From: Trachythela sp. YZ-2020
Taxonomy: Eukaryota; Cnidaria; Anthozoa; Malacalcyonacea; Clavulariidae
Length of the DNA: 64,000 nucleotides
Assembly (NCBI GenBank): GCA_016169945.1
Contig: JADLSH010000091.1
Coordinates: 806,001 to 870,000, forward strand
Direction: 5' to 3'
Below the pieces are notes generated by a model. It was given only the letters and a program-made list of their open reading frames with translations, was not told where the DNA came from and ran no database searches. A program made the position numbers and the translations under genes. Positions 50,901-62,735 of the stretch are shown in pieces; the stretch's first letter is position 1; each line of letters opens with the position of its first letter.

Positions 50901-53900
50901 ACAACAGGTAAACGAGTGATTGAGATGACTCAAGATTCGGGCTATCGTCCCGCGCATTGCTAAAATCCAACTATAAATAGAGAAACCGTTAATTTTCATA
51001 TTTACAACTCCCTCCACTGTGTTCTCTTCGATATCATTAGTCACCAGTTCCCAAACGACCCTGTGATAATCGCGGTTGTAAGAACCATGTAGGATGAACA
51101 GTTCAGAATCGGAGACGGTCTTTTCAAATCTGATGGTAAGATCGGCTGGTTTTAAGAATTTCAAGCCGTCTGGGAGAAATTCAACAACTCGCGGGGCAGC
51201 ATCGAGTAGTCCTAAATCCAGCAGTGATTTAAAGGCAATATTCTGATCGTCTTTTATCAAAGTAATTTCTGTATCCTTAGCAAGACATCCAGGTCCGATA
51301 TTAAGTATGATGTCATCTATCTGGATAACACCTCCGTCTGGACGCATTGAAACAGCTGGAATAGAATAAACATAGTTATAATAATAACAATAATAGAATC
51401 TATTTTATTGTGGCATTTATAGATTATGTTTTGGTAATGTGTGCTCATTCCAATAATCCTTAGGTTGGTTAGTAAAATCATAGTTTGAAACTGAAAAGTT
51501 GACAAAGTTATTGTTCAATGATTTCTTATCAACCTAAACTACCTCTGAGTCTGCAGAAATTTGTCAAGATAACAACTCGCAATGGGAATTCGAAATTGAT
51601 TTGATTCGGCTCTATCTATTTTTTCTATTTTTATGACGTAACATTACCAATACATAAAACAATATCTTACTTTTACCGAGAGGCTCCTTCGACATAGATT
51701 TTGGATCACAAATTTCTCTTCCTATTGGTTCTTGCTAAAAACGAAGTTATAAGATTCTGGTAGTGTTGCATGGCGATATAGTAGAAAGCAATGTCGAAAT
51801 TGGTGAATTAGTGGAGCTGGCATATACCGTATTTACTCGTTTAAGCGCAGCGGCACATATTTGAGGGGGCGCTTTCGTAAACAATAATGTTAATAACAGG
51901 ATAATATTCAGTACAGTGTTTTACAAAATATCAACGTCACTGTTGTGTAATTCGCCCTTCGTGAGAATTGAAATATATACTCACTCTAAACTTTACACTG
52001 TAACACTAAATATGAACTCATATTTAAAGATTTAAGACACATATTGACATAGGAATGCTTTTATTACTGAATATTGTCTTTTTTATGTTTTTTCACCTCC
52101 ATAAGAATGATTTTGTTGTTGCTAAGGCAGTGTTGCTAAGGTGATTTAAATGTAGCCAATGGGTGCACGAATTTACATCCAGGACATAAATCTAACCCCA
52201 TTAGGAAGTTTTAATTTTTCCTTTCAAATATGACTGCATGAATATATCTCGCAATCTCCCCTCTATTCCATTATAATCTCTATGATTCTTACCTCATCTT
52301 CATTAAGGTCGACACTACCATTATCGCCAATTATAACAGGACTACGATTAGGTTGTACTGCATGAACAGTGTAATAGGGCGGTAAGCAAGGAACTTGATT
52401 TATTTCTCTCTAAAAATATATACAGTAACATAGTAGTGCCAGTAATGCGGTGCCAGTGTAGGTAGCGGCTATACGTTTCGAGCGAAGGCCTTCGTCTGGA
52501 AGTTAGTGAAAACGACCACGAAGGGCCTTCGCTCGAAACGTCGAAGTTCTTGTTGAATTTTTCAGGTAGTTTGATCCTAAAGGCCCGAAGCTTATCCGCA
52601 TACAGTAGATTGAGTCATGTTCTTCCGTCCTAGCGGAACCCCGAAATATTCATGATAACCTGTATATATAGTAAATACAATCATGGGTAGAATGTTTATG
52701 TTGGCTTGTTTGGAATATCAACTAGGCGAGCTATACTCAGTTATGTCAAAATTTAATCAGCAAAGTTTATCATTAATGGTAAAACCTTATGTCAAGAAAC
52801 AGCTAAAGGCTTAGTTAATGTAAAATGAAAACGAAACTAATTAAGGCTTCTAAGTGAAATTGTCGACTTCATTTTATTACATAATGCCTTAACGCTTGAT
52901 TTCAGGAAGTCAATGACAAGGCGAAGGAACCCTGCATACGTGGCTATTCTTCTACGAAATTTCCGATCATAAAATGTTTCGAAACTCGACGAAACAGACA
53001 TGTGAAAGCCTGGTTCAAACAAGTATGAGAGTCAAGACTTGGAGATTGGACCTGTTTAAGACTTTTAGATTCATAAACAACAGCTTTGAAGATTGAAAAT
53101 CTTTTACTCTTTGGGTGCGACGGAAAGAAAAATCACTTTCAGTCAAGTGTCTTTCACGGCTGCAGACGGGGTGCAACTCCCAAAATATACAGTTTATTAT
53201 TACAATTTCGCCTCGGTGGCGTGTGTGAAAGCCGTTCTTCCAAACGTTTAACTCAAAGCCGCAGTTTTTCTTCGGGTATTTCGATCTTCTACTATATTAC
53301 CACAGGACCGTTTAAGGTTGCCCCTTAATGGATCTCTGGGGAGAAAAGTTTAAAATTTGGCAACATTTAAAGTTATCTGATATGAATACAGTTAGTTGTG
53401 TGGTATTTTAGGGAGATGGTATTGAAATATAACTGTCTGACTTACATTCGGAGAAAAAGGCCCGGCGTTGTCGGCGTACCGCTTCTTACGTTGCCATTTG
53501 TATCGCAGTACCACACTAACAACAATCACCACAACCACGGCAGCCGCAACAGCGCAACCAATGGTCAAAACCAAATTGGAGTAACCTCCTTTGATTTGAT
53601 CTAAACGACAAAGGAAGTTCGCAGAAACGCCTGGGAAGTCCATTGGTATAATGCATGCGAATGGATTTACTATATTAACCAATCAACACCCAACTCATTC
53701 CCCTTGACGTATAAAATCATATATGGCATTAGATTATAGATAAAATGAAAAAGTAGGGCACATTGCTGAGAAACGGGTTAACAAGAGACATATGAGCAGA
53801 TAGTCTGGTTGAGTTGACTGATTAATCCCAACAATTACCCTTTAATTAACGAATAAATCGTCTGTCGTTAGACAGAGTAAAATACAAAGAGTACAATACC

Positions 53901-54995
53901 TGTGATTGCCACTGTCTTAGTTCTTGTGGGTCTCGTGCGAACGATGGTAATCGAAGCGTTTTTTCTCAACGGTTCTATAAAAGAAAAATTTCATTGGTAA
54001 ACATATATGACTGTAAATTTCATGCACACAAGGTTGGCCACATCCACAACATACCAGGTTTACTAGTTACCATTATTCCCCTGGATCTCTCAGATGTCAA
54101 GTTAACTTTGGAGTCTTTTGAATAATTATTGCCATGCATGTTGGTCTCGTTTCGAGTGAAATTTAGATAAAACAAGTAAAACAGGTGTGAAGTAATTCTT
54201 CTAGGGGAATTAAAATTGTTATTTTTCACGGCCGTCTTTGAAAAACCATATCAGAGTTTCACGATTCACTATTGTCAAGATAATGAACGTACGAGAAAAT
54301 GTATACATATGTAGACAAAGTCCATGTATAGTGTATCTCTTCAAATTACACAAGCATAGGCGAAAGGTCCACTGCTAAAGTTTCCGCAGCTTTGCTATAG
54401 TTTTTATGCATTTTCAATGATTTGAAAGTTTCACTGAACTATATAGTAGTCCACATTTGTGTCTAAAACACAACTTCAGTTCAGATCGCAATAGTTGTCT
54501 GTTAATTTTCATAATACTCCTCTTGAAAATTCCGAATAGTACAAAAAGTCCATCCAATTCTCATTGATAACTCATGAGAAAAACACAAAGGAAATCATGA
54601 ACAAGGAAGAGCATGTCTAGTGCAGGGTTTGATAGAAAACTGCTGCTGATTGACATATACTTTAAGCTTCTCTCACCATGCAAATATCATTCAGACATGT
54701 CTTTAAGATTATTATTTTTATTAGCTTCGCCATAAATTAATAAACAAGTTACAGGACAATGGACAATACATTAATGTAAATAATAATACAATATAAATGG
54801 CTGGGTTACCGCAACAGCGTTGGCCAATTACTGCGGGCCCAAAGTATCAATTTCATCAAAACTACCAAAAATATATTTTTGTCATATATAAAACATTCTT
54901 CTATTATTACCATTGTGTGCATTTGTGAGCACTCCACTGCACAAAAGGACAAACACAATTTGAATCAACTTGATCATCGCAAAATTCAGCTTCAT
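47996..54995 (-). CDS. Single-pass receptor-like protein: ZU5, UPA-like, two death domains
   Basis: Exons from the 5' end: 54995-54911, 53974-53900, 53600-53446, 52409-52293, 51734-51677, 51355-50519, 49436-49404, 49295-49012, 48403-47996. Borders are GT/AG and phases match throughout; the sum is 2052 nt (683 residues plus stop). Signal peptide about 1-26 (MKLNFAMIKLIQIVFVLLCS...), then only about 35 extracellular residues, a TM helix at about 62-85 (IGCAVAAAVVVVIVVSVVL) and a basic stop-transfer RYKWQRKKR. ZU5 starts DGGVIQIDDIILNIGPGC. The two death domains share VDWDSLAGLMDI. ZU5-UPA-death is the cytoplasmic layout of UNC5 and PIDD-type proteins; this one lacks UNC5's Ig/TSP ectodomain. 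In exon 6 the frame meets stops at 50643 and about 50609, while a UPA-like stretch (SFQGTAIESPVQGTEITVEV) lies in another frame. Two opposite indels would explain it, by sequencing error or damage. Confidence 0.72.
49578..49787. repeat. Pentanucleotide array (GTACA)n then (GTGCA)n, left part
   Basis: Short GTGCA start, a GTACA block to about 49675, then GTGCA units to 49787. Long frames on both strands here are artefacts of a 5-bp repeat without stops. It lies in intron 6 of the ZU5 gene. Confidence 0.95.
49788..50106. mobile_element. 319-bp MITE inserted in the pentanucleotide array, 3-bp TSD
   Basis: TIRs of 29 bp are perfect (CATAGAAATAAGAGACATAG...). AGT lies on both sides (49785-49787, 50107-50109), so removing the element and one AGT restores an unbroken GTGCA array. 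It holds two copies of AAAATGGCGGTTTTCTAAGG. Confidence 0.85.
50107..50457. repeat. Pentanucleotide array (GTGCA)n then (GTACA)n, right part
   Basis: GTGCA units to about 50217, then GTACA with a brief interruption (ACTACATACA, 50344) and a short GTGCA island at 50391-50410. Same strand register as the left part. Confidence 0.95.
52455..52605. mobile_element. Repeat family B copy
   Basis: TTTCGAGCGAAGGCCTTCGT, then CGAAGGGCCTTCGCTCG, AACGTCGAAGTTCTTGTTG and TTTTTCAGGTAGTTTGATCC. It lies in intron 3 of the ZU5 gene. Confidence 0.7.
53695..53900. repeat. Diverged TCTGGCATTAGACA repeat copies
   Basis: TATGGCATTAGATTATAGAT ... AAGTAGGGCACATTGC and CGTCTGTCGTTAGACAGAG ... match the units at 20500-20762. 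They sit in intron 2, touching exon 2 of the ZU5 gene. Confidence 0.6.
54711..54850 (-). mobile_element. LINE 3' tail
   Basis: Minus strand reads GGGCCCGCAGTAATTGGCC, AACGCTGTTGCGGTAACCC and GGCGAAGCTAATAAAAAT. Related to the fragment at 4565-4655. Intron 1 of the ZU5 gene. Confidence 0.6.
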
Positions 54996-54999
54996 GCTG

Positions 55000-55978
55000 G
55001 TATAATGGATATTAATCTAGAACTATAGAAAGATTGAAAATTAGCAAATTTATAGACGATACAAATCTGTACAGCATAGTGGAATTTCTAAGCAATCCGC
55101 AATCGTATGACTGGATCTTGGGCAAATTGTTACTTTTTAATATGTGACATTAATGACCCAAGCTGTTGAATAAAACCATTTTTATAAAAACACAATTCAA
55201 ATGCAACAATTTTTTTGTGGGAGAAGGGGTTCTGGGGTGTGAAGACTCATATTATGACAAACATCATCCCTACTCACGTCACACCCTAAGCAGCACTGGT
55301 CAACTGAATGCTATATGTGCCATGTTGCAGAGCCTTGCCAGGGGCAGCCAGTCCCTGACGAACCTGAACCAAGAACACTTGGACAGTCCATAACCTGACC
55401 AAGGAGCACTAAACCCCTATGGCCAGTCCTTAACCTGACCAAGGGGCGATAAACCCCTATGGACAGTCCTTAGATTTAGACATGGTATATGTGTGACGTA
55501 TATTGAGTCTATGGGCCTGAAGTTGACATTTTGGAGACTTCAACCCCACAAATACACAGAATGTGTATTCCCCATAGACGAAAAGACCCTCCCCCCATTT
55601 TTTTAAAATATAAAATTGCTATGTATTTAGCCTAATTGTTACAGTGGCTGATTTGAGCATTACCAGCAGCTTCCCCACAAGGCTTCTATCTCACAAGTTC
55701 TCAATTGGAGTGTGGATAACACGACAAACAGAGCTTACTATAAAGGCATACGTTTTTTTGTATATATATTAATTTGAGTTCGGTTTTCTTGTTATGATCT
55801 TGCTTAGCCTCCTGCACGCTATTCGTTAATCAACTTGAATTGTAATGCGCCTTATGATTGGTCAAGTTGTTAGTAGGAAGTGTTTGTAAGTATTCTATTG
55901 GTTCACTATGAAATATCATGGCTGCCCATGTGAAAGCAGGCCAAATTATGAAAATTATCTTCCATGAACTATCGTCAA
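55000..55978. other. Upstream region of the ZU5 gene with a 40-bp tandem repeat
   Basis: At 55381-55472 the unit CAGTCCTTAACCTGACCAAG..(AC/CG)..TAAACCCCTATGG (40 bp) is present a little over two times. The promoter of the minus-strand ZU5 gene should lie at its left edge, but no TATA box is clear. No other gene seen. Confidence 0.5.
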
Positions 55979-56395
55979 TAATAATAATAATAGTCTTTAT
56001 TAATCAATACTCGAAACACACGTCCGAGTTTACATGGAATTGTAAAAATAAGGTATATAGTCTATTTTTCATTAGTTATTTACATCAATAATTTAATAAA
56101 ACTAGTAAAAATTCTACAATATTGTTAATAATTATTAAAATATCATACACTAGATAAAATTGAAAAGACATCTATTTACAAAAGATTTTTTAAATCTTTC
56201 AGTTTTCACTAAAGGCAGCTCAAAGTCATGTCCCCTTTGCCTTAAAGTTCGATTTAATTTGTTGGGTAAAAGTTCTCTTAATGCATTATTTTCATCATCT
56301 AATGCGTTCTTTGAGGCTTTCAGTGGGAGTTCTCCCAAACTCCCACGAGTGTTTCTATAACTGTGTAGAAACACAGGAAATGTTTTCTATTTCTT
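55979..56395 (-). mobile_element. LINE ORF2 C-terminus and (ATT)n tail
   Basis: Minus-strand frame ends RQRGHDFELPLVKTERFKKS then FVNRCLFNFI and stop, the kind of ending seen in LINE ORF2 proteins. About 170 bp later comes an ATTATTATTATTATT run (55979-55993). Strongly 5'-truncated. Confidence 0.6.
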
Positions 56396-56796
56396 TTATA
56401 ATTATAACTCAAAAGACATTTTTTAAACTCGATTAATTTACAAATTCTCACTACGTACGCATGCTGACCTTTGCTCGTCAATTTCGCCGCAAAAAACAAC
56501 TCTGTTTGAAAATTAAGTCAAAAATGTGTAAAAGCATTAAAATTGTTTTTAAATAGTATTCAAAGTTTTATAATTCGCATTAAATTTCTTTTTTATGATT
56601 TTTTTATGATTTCTTTTTTTATGAGTTTTAGGAGAATCATACTCGTATACTATTGAAAATGCTGTAATTTGATTGGCTACGCTACTCGCTATCTAATTGA
56701 CGATAGATCCATCTCCTCGGCGCGATTTTTAACGAATTTATTTCAATAAATTATGAAAAACGTTTTGAAATACTGTTTTCTTGCTGGTTTCTATAA

Positions 56797-56903
56797 AACA
56801 ATTAGATTATTCGCTCTCGATTTCTATGAGATGATAGTTCATTCGGGCTTCGCCCTCATCAACGATAACCTCATAGAAATCTTGAGCTCATAATCTAATT
56901 GTT
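56797..56903. mobile_element. Snap-back palindrome 3 with AACAATTAGATTAT ends
   Basis: AACAATTAGATTAT is mirrored at the right end, then CGATTTCTATGAG / CTCATAGAAATC, with the centre GGGCTTCGCCC. It is followed by CGACCATTCAGCACGCGCG and an AT-rich edge, like the sequence after palindrome 1. Confidence 0.75.
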
Positions 56904-57207
56904 AAATAGAAACACGCTTCTCGACCATTCAGCACGCGCGTACTATAAATGTTATATTATAATATATATATTCAAGATTATTTGTTGAATTCAAGATTAT
57001 TGCGTGTTTACATCTTCTCAGACGATAGCTTTGGAACGTTGATTTTGACTTCTAGATATATATATTCAGAAGGAATTCGCGCAAGATCCTCTATATAATT
57101 GATCTTCTATAATTACTCCTTCAAACATTCTCGAGCGCTTGTTCTGCTATTTGCCATGCGGAAAGCATGCAGTCTGAATCAACGGCACACGAAATATAGT
57201 TTTAGTA

Positions 57208-57460
57208 TTCCGGGTTTGGCTTTTCTCATTTTGCGTTTTACATATTCCGGATTTCTTCGTTTCGGATTTTACACTTTCAGCCTTTTCTCCGGTTCTGAGT
57301 TTTACATATTCCGGGTTTTTTTCGTTCCGGGTTTTACAAATTCCGTTTTTCTCGTTCCGGGTTTTACAGATTTCGGCTTTTCTCGTTCCGGGTTTTACAG
57401 ATTTCGACTTTTCTCGTTCCGGGTTTTATAGATTTCGGCTTTTCTCGTTCCGGGCTTTCT
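57208..57460. repeat. 31-bp minisatellite (GTTCCGGGTTTTACAGATTT)n
   Basis: Three near-identical 31-bp units at about 57353-57445, with degenerate earlier units (CGGATTTTACACTTTC, CCGGGTTTTACAAATTCC) back to 57208. The 110-codon frame over it is an artefact. Confidence 0.8.
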
Positions 57461-57751
57461 CCTTCCTTATTCCATTCGTCGTTCCGTTCGATCCTTGATT
57501 CCCCGTTCCTTGTTTTACAGATAGCATATATTTTAGTTATGCATGCATGTTGGCAATCTCCTGTAGAAAAAGTGTCAGCATGCATTTGACAAACAAGGAT
57601 CGAAAACTATGACTAATACTGACCAAAATTATAGCAGAGCGAATTGATCGTTTACACCTTAGCTTAGAATAATTATCGCTGCTTATCTAGAAACTAGATA
57701 AGCGCATGTTGTATTTAACTGTATTCATATTATAATACTGAAATATACTAA

Positions 57752-57863
57752 AACAATTATTTACCTCAGTTTCGGTGATTATCGACTATCGTTGAATATT
57801 CACCTCGACTTTGTCTCGGTGAATATTCACCGATAATCACCTCGACTTCGGTAAATAATTGTT
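57752..57863. mobile_element. Snap-back palindrome 4 with AACAATTATTTACC ends
   Basis: AACAATTATTTACC is mirrored at the right end, with GGTGATTATCG / CGATAATCACC and a centre containing two GAATATTCACC palindromes. Confidence 0.8.
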
Positions 57864-58124
57864 AAATATTGTCTTATTGATTGTGAGCACTTTAATTGAA
57901 TTGTCTATTTAAAGGGACTTTGTTGAAAACGTTGAAGTGTTTCTATTCTTTTTCTAAGCCAACGAATTTTACGACCATGCACGCCGATTTCTTATAGGTA
58001 CTGTAATATAGCTATACACCGCGGCAGCTAGGAGAAATTACAATACTACATAATCAGTATCCAAGAAGCTATACATTATTTATCAAGCTGATCTTCATTT
58101 GATATTGCCAATAGAGCCCATAAA

Positions 58125-58325
58125 TGGCCAATGGCCTCGTTTTCGTGTGGTATTTACAGATGTTTCGTGCACAATAGAGTTAAGAATAAGTTTGTGTTTG
58201 GGCTTATTAAAAGATCGACGAGAAACAAATTCGTGCAGGAAACATGGGTACATAACCTTCATATGCGTCTGCCATTGCCAATTGCCAAAACAGGTAAACA
58301 TGGAAACGAGGCCATTAATTGGGTC
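58125..58325. mobile_element. Probable foldback element (AATGGCCTCGTTT arms)
   Basis: Left AATGGCCTCGTTTTCGTGTG with TATTTACAG and right the imperfect inverse (AAACATGGAAACGAGGCCATTAATTGG region). Interior without coding sequence. Confidence 0.45.
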
Positions 58326-58329
58326 AAAA

Positions 58330-59820
58330 GTGAATAAACAGTAAGGTCTATATTATTTGGCTTATTGCTCGTAGTCAAAATATAACTTACAACCGTGTAT
58401 CGATATTTCACCTGTTCTGGCATATACAGATTGTCATTACAGTATATAAATACTGCAAATAATCTTGTGTTGGTATATGTGGCAAAATTCTCAGAATTCC
58501 TCGACAATTCACATGCAAAGTTACATCTAAATCCGCACGGGAACCGGAACTATAAGAAGGCTTATTCAAACAAAACTACATTTTCTTTAAAAGTTCAGTA
58601 CTGATTCTATCTCGTATATATATGCAATATATAGGCTTATTAAGGTATTATAGTTATAGGTCACTTACATTACTCATTGGGTTCGGCACGTGAGATTCGT
58701 GACGTTCACCTAGCTAGGCGGCTATATTTCAGTAGAGAATTTCGAGAATATATTCAAAACTCACTGAAGATCGCATTCATGCATTATACAACATTTTACT
58801 CTAAGACAAAGAAGATAATAAATTGTATTCCCTTGAACGTTTCAGTACGCCATTTCTTGTTCAAACTAGGCTGCCACGTTATTTAGATCATTTCTAAGTC
58901 TCACTTAGAAATGCGCTTGTGCTTGAATAAAAAAGAATATACTAACGTCATTTCGATTGATACTATCAAGTCGCGTTCTAACCTGCCGATATCCCCATCG
59001 TACTATACGTGAAACGGGGCCGCACAGTTCGATTAGTTTGGTTAACAGGCACGATATTTTAAAGGTTCTTTTCTCTATCGAACAAGGGGTCATTTGTGTC
59101 TTAAGTACAAGTATAATAACGGCACAAGCGAAAATTTAGTAGAACGCATCATTTTTAGATGCCGTTTAATTATGCAATTTTACTATGTCTATGACAAATT
59201 ATGTCGAGACTCGTTTAGGAAATTCTTGAATTTTTGTGTTTACTGACCTTCATTTTACTGTTGTTGAAACACGAGAAAAGGTAGTAAGAACTATTTAAAA
59301 ACATTGAGAAGGTGTATCGAAAGCAGTAGGTACTTGGTTTGATGACACATTGCCTAAATCTGCTTGTTGACAAAATTTTTAAGTAAAATTCTTAAGCAAA
59401 TTCTATCGATTTGGAATTGTTCCCAAATTTTTGACTCTCCACTCAGTCACTTAAATAATATATTTCGCGATGGCTAAGGCTAAGCTATAAATAAGATAGA
59501 AACATATAAGCGTTTTACGTATTAAATTATTAGTCTGTTCAAAATTTACATTTGAATTGAGGTTCCGCATTCTCGCAACTCTCCGTATGTACAAAATATT
59601 AAAGATTTGCTATAGCCTACATACATATATTTATAAGAAAACACAACATACCTGTAACCAACTGGCAAAGATGCTAAAAGTCAAATTGAAATATGGTTTA
59701 TAAGCTGAGCGGTGTCGCTCACCAATAATCAATATATGATCTGTATATTTTTGGCCATTTTTGTACTTAACTTCCCGCAGGGAAATCCCTATAGAAGGTT
59801 ATAATTATGACATATGGCAA
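58330..59820. other. Gene-free stretch
   Basis: AT-rich, no recognised exon or clear inverted repeat. Short open frames only. Confidence 0.4.
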
Positions 59821-59828
59821 GGCATGGA

Positions 59829-60041
59829 GGAAATGACGGAGTTGGAGTACGAAGTACGGAGTATAGTTTATTTACGATAGCCAATTGATTAGTTATCAGA
59901 CTTAATGGGCGCATAAAGTGGAAAACGCGGAGTCTGTCAAAAAAGCTGCCATAAAGTGGAAAAGACGAAGTCCGATAGAGAACTATTGCCTATCGTAAAG
60001 AAAAACTTTTTGGTAGACTCCGCACTCCGTCTTTTCCACCA
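59829..60041. mobile_element. MITE with GGAAA(T/A)GACGGAGT ends
   Basis: Arms of about 55 bp: GACGGAGT..GGAGTA..ACGGAGT ... TTTACGATAG on the left, inverse on the right (CTATCGTAAAG ... CTCCGCACTCCGTCTTTTCC). Interior repeats CATAAAGTGGAAAA twice. Confidence 0.65.
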
Positions 60042-60385
60042 TGCATAAATGGCAATGGGTAGTTTGAAGGGGGATATGAACTGACGTCCTGCCCGAATAG
60101 GATTGGATGGGGCATGATGGATGGGTAATGGTGTAGATCTTTATAGACTTCCAGGAATTGTGAAACCTGGCCAAAATTAGAATAAACTTGCTTAGGCAAT
60201 TCTCGGTTCACCAGGTGGCAGATGTATTACATACGAGGTTCTGTGACAGAGCGATGTGACTATATTAGGGACAGGGAGGAAGCAACGTTTTTGTTAACAC
60301 GGACGTCACCCGAAAGTTAGCATACCTAATTCATTTGGAGGACGCTCGTGTAGGGAGGTCATAGACTTATAGCATACCCTAGTTA

Positions 60386-60550
60386 AGGCTGATTTCCACT
60401 CAGTGCAAAATGTCGCGCGATCGACTTTTTGCGATCGTTTTCTTTTGAATTATGAGCATTCGACTGGAACGGGTCCGGTCGAGGGCTCATAAGTCAAACG
60501 ATCGTAAAAGGTCGATCGCGCGACATTTTGCACTGGATGGAAATCAGCCT
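60386..60550. mobile_element. 165-bp palindromic MITE, TTA duplication (PIF/Harbinger-like)
   Basis: Ends AGGCTGATTTCCA / TGGAAATCAGCCT, continuing through CAGTGCAAAATGTCGCGCG and ATCGAC for about 50 bp. TTA is present on both sides (60383-60385, 60551-60553). A 3-bp TWA duplication fits PIF/Harbinger. Confidence 0.75.
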
Positions 60551-60553
60551 TTA

Positions 60554-60850
60554 CTCGCTTAATAAGCGCTGGCATCAAATAAGCGCCGCATATGAGAACA
60601 GAGATATTAAGCCTTTAATCAGCCTCGGACATTTTTTATCCTGTAATACATTGTTTTTGAGTTCAAAGTGAGCATATTTCAATTCTCTGTCGTCGTTTAA
60701 CTCTCTCTCCTGAACTTTGGAAATGCGGAATTCCGTTCTGAAGACAGATACAAATAGAATAATTTTTAAAGAGCGTCGCCCTCGAATAACCGTCGCCCTC
60801 GAATAAGCGCCGTCCTCAAATAAGCGCCGCACTCAAATAAGCGCCGTAAA
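60554..60850. repeat. AATAAGCGCCG-rich repeat
   Basis: CTCGCTTAATAAGCGC at the left and several CTCAAATAAGCGCCG units at 60790-60847 on the right. A related GTATTTACTCGTTTAAGCGC fragment is at 51829-51850. Confidence 0.5.
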
Positions 60851-61528
60851 AAACACAAAAACATTAAAGAGTGACGCAGAGCTCAAACGACTAAATATGG
60901 TAGATGTTGAAGAACTGACACGAACACGTTTTTAATCCAGTCCCCCCTCTCGGCAATCTGACGTCCGTACGTGGCGTCAAAAACGTCCCTTGCTTAAGCT
61001 CACTAATATCCGTCAACTTACTGGCCACATTGCAGTTCGCTATCCATTCATTGACGTTAACTATGACTTGAACATCATTTTTCCATTTCCAGTCCTGTAG
61101 AGACATATCAATACGAGACTCCAGAGACATATCAATACGCACCTACCGTCAGAAATGAGCCGTACTAGCCATCTTACATTAAGTTGATCCAGACAATCCA
61201 ACAAGCGAGAACAGAGCGGTCTACACTGCGAATAATTCTGGTAACATTATGATTGTTATTTCCTGATAGTTCGTCTGAACCGCCGAAACGTATTCAAGTA
61301 GACGGAATACATGTACAGTTAGGCTGAGTGACTCAGGTAAGTTTATCTGGGTAGTACTTAATACTGAGATGACAAATGATCTGTCTGTTTGCCGCGATTG
61401 CACACAGACGAATTATAGTTTTTTTCCCAAGTTCGTACAGATCCGAGCATGATGCATTGACGTCTTTGTAGATTAGTATAAAACATTAAACCTTGCATTG
61501 AACAACCAAAGCCAGGCAGAGTATGAGC
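60851..61528. other. Spacer, one unproven exon-like piece
   Basis: On the minus strand an acceptor (GTCTCTACAG) at about 61096 and a GTAAGT at about 61023 bracket a short open piece (DWKWKNDVQVIVNVNEW...). No neighbours confirm it. Confidence 0.25.
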
Positions 61529-61729
61529 ACAGTATAGAGACGACCAGTAGGGCCACTCATTTGATTTTTTGTGTGGCCGCTCATTACGCATTGGCAGCCA
61601 GTCAATTGCTTTTTCTGGCCAATAAGCAAGCTGGACTAACTTTCCTGGCCAGTAAACTGCATATTTTTGCATAAAAAGCCGGCTACATGTTGCATGGCCG
61701 AGTGGCCCTACTGGTCGTCTCTATACTGT
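61529..61729. mobile_element. MITE family A copy 2 with 30-bp perfect TIRs
   Basis: ACAGTATAGAGACGACCAG...GGGCCACTC at the left and its exact inverse at the right. The interior GCCAGTCAATTGCTTTTTC and CATTACGCATTGG is shared, in reverse, with 5969-6187. It ends 75 bp before the CCAAT boxes of the H4 promoter. Confidence 0.85.
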
Positions 61730-61803
61730 GGTATGAGCTTGAGTGCTTGACAAAGCTAGAGGATCAAAATTGAAAATTCACATAAACGCATCAGTGGTCA
61801 TAA

Positions 61804-61900
61804 CCAATGAGCTATCATACTTTTGAGCCAATCAATGACCAGGGAATACTAATGTTATTGGTCTTCTCAGACGTCCGACGCACAACACAACCATATATAA
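61804..61900 (+). promoter_or_regulatory. Histone H4 promoter: CCAAT boxes and TATA box
   Basis: CCAAT at 61804-61808 and 61828-61832, and TATATAA at 61894-61900, 86 bp before the ATG. This is consistent with a short 5' leader and replication-dependent histone control. Confidence 0.65.
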
Positions 61901-61982
61901 CTGCGCCGACGAATTTCAAATTTCGATTGCGACTGCTCAGAAGAACCACAAGGAAATTCAAAAACAAAGAAGATAGTATTGA

Positions 61983-62297
<315 letters not shown>

Positions 62298-62330
62298 ATG
62301 TACATTCCGAAAGACTAATTATAAACAAAC

Positions 62331-62346
62331 GGCTCTTTTAAGAGCC
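62331..62346 (+). terminator. Histone mRNA 3' stem-loop
   Basis: GGCTCTTTTAAGAGCC (6-bp stem, 4-base loop), 33 nt after the H4 stop, in the context AAAC before and ACCA after. This matches the SLBP-bound consensus that directs 3' processing. Confidence 0.95.
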
Positions 62347-62735
62347 ACCAAATCTCCTAGGAGAATACCAAAACAATTCGAAATTCCACTATTTGGATGT
62401 TGCAATTTCAACTATTCTTCCTGAGAACAAGTTTCTATATTCAAGAAATTTGAGTACGTTAAAGCTAACGTATAGAGTCAAAATATAGTACGGGAGCACT
62501 TTTGGGACACTATTGTCTGAGCAAATTAGTGCATGGGCGTATGTGTTGGGACTTGGTCAACAGAATGAATCACGCTAAATTTTAAGATAACAAGCTAACT
62601 GAGCAGTTTAACCCGCATGGCTATTTTAGTTAGTGTGCATGGCTACCTTATAACTGTGTTATTCTAATGATATATGTATACTGTATACTATATGTTAGAT
62701 TTGGTAAGATAAATAGAACAATCATGTCTAATTTA

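Noticed and set aside
53086..53328. 80-codon plus-strand frame
   Set aside because: No recognisable motif and it lies antisense in an intron of the ZU5 gene.
54020..54229. Possible extra exon of the ZU5 gene on the minus strand
   Set aside because: Exon 1 joins in phase directly to 53974; including this piece breaks the frame in the phase required.
57099..57431. 110-codon frame rich in Phe and Gly
   Set aside because: It follows a 31-bp minisatellite with no other support.
60891..61142. 83-codon minus-strand frame with WKWKND and CNVAS
   Set aside because: Has splice-like borders but no partner exons or family resemblance; left as an unproven piece.
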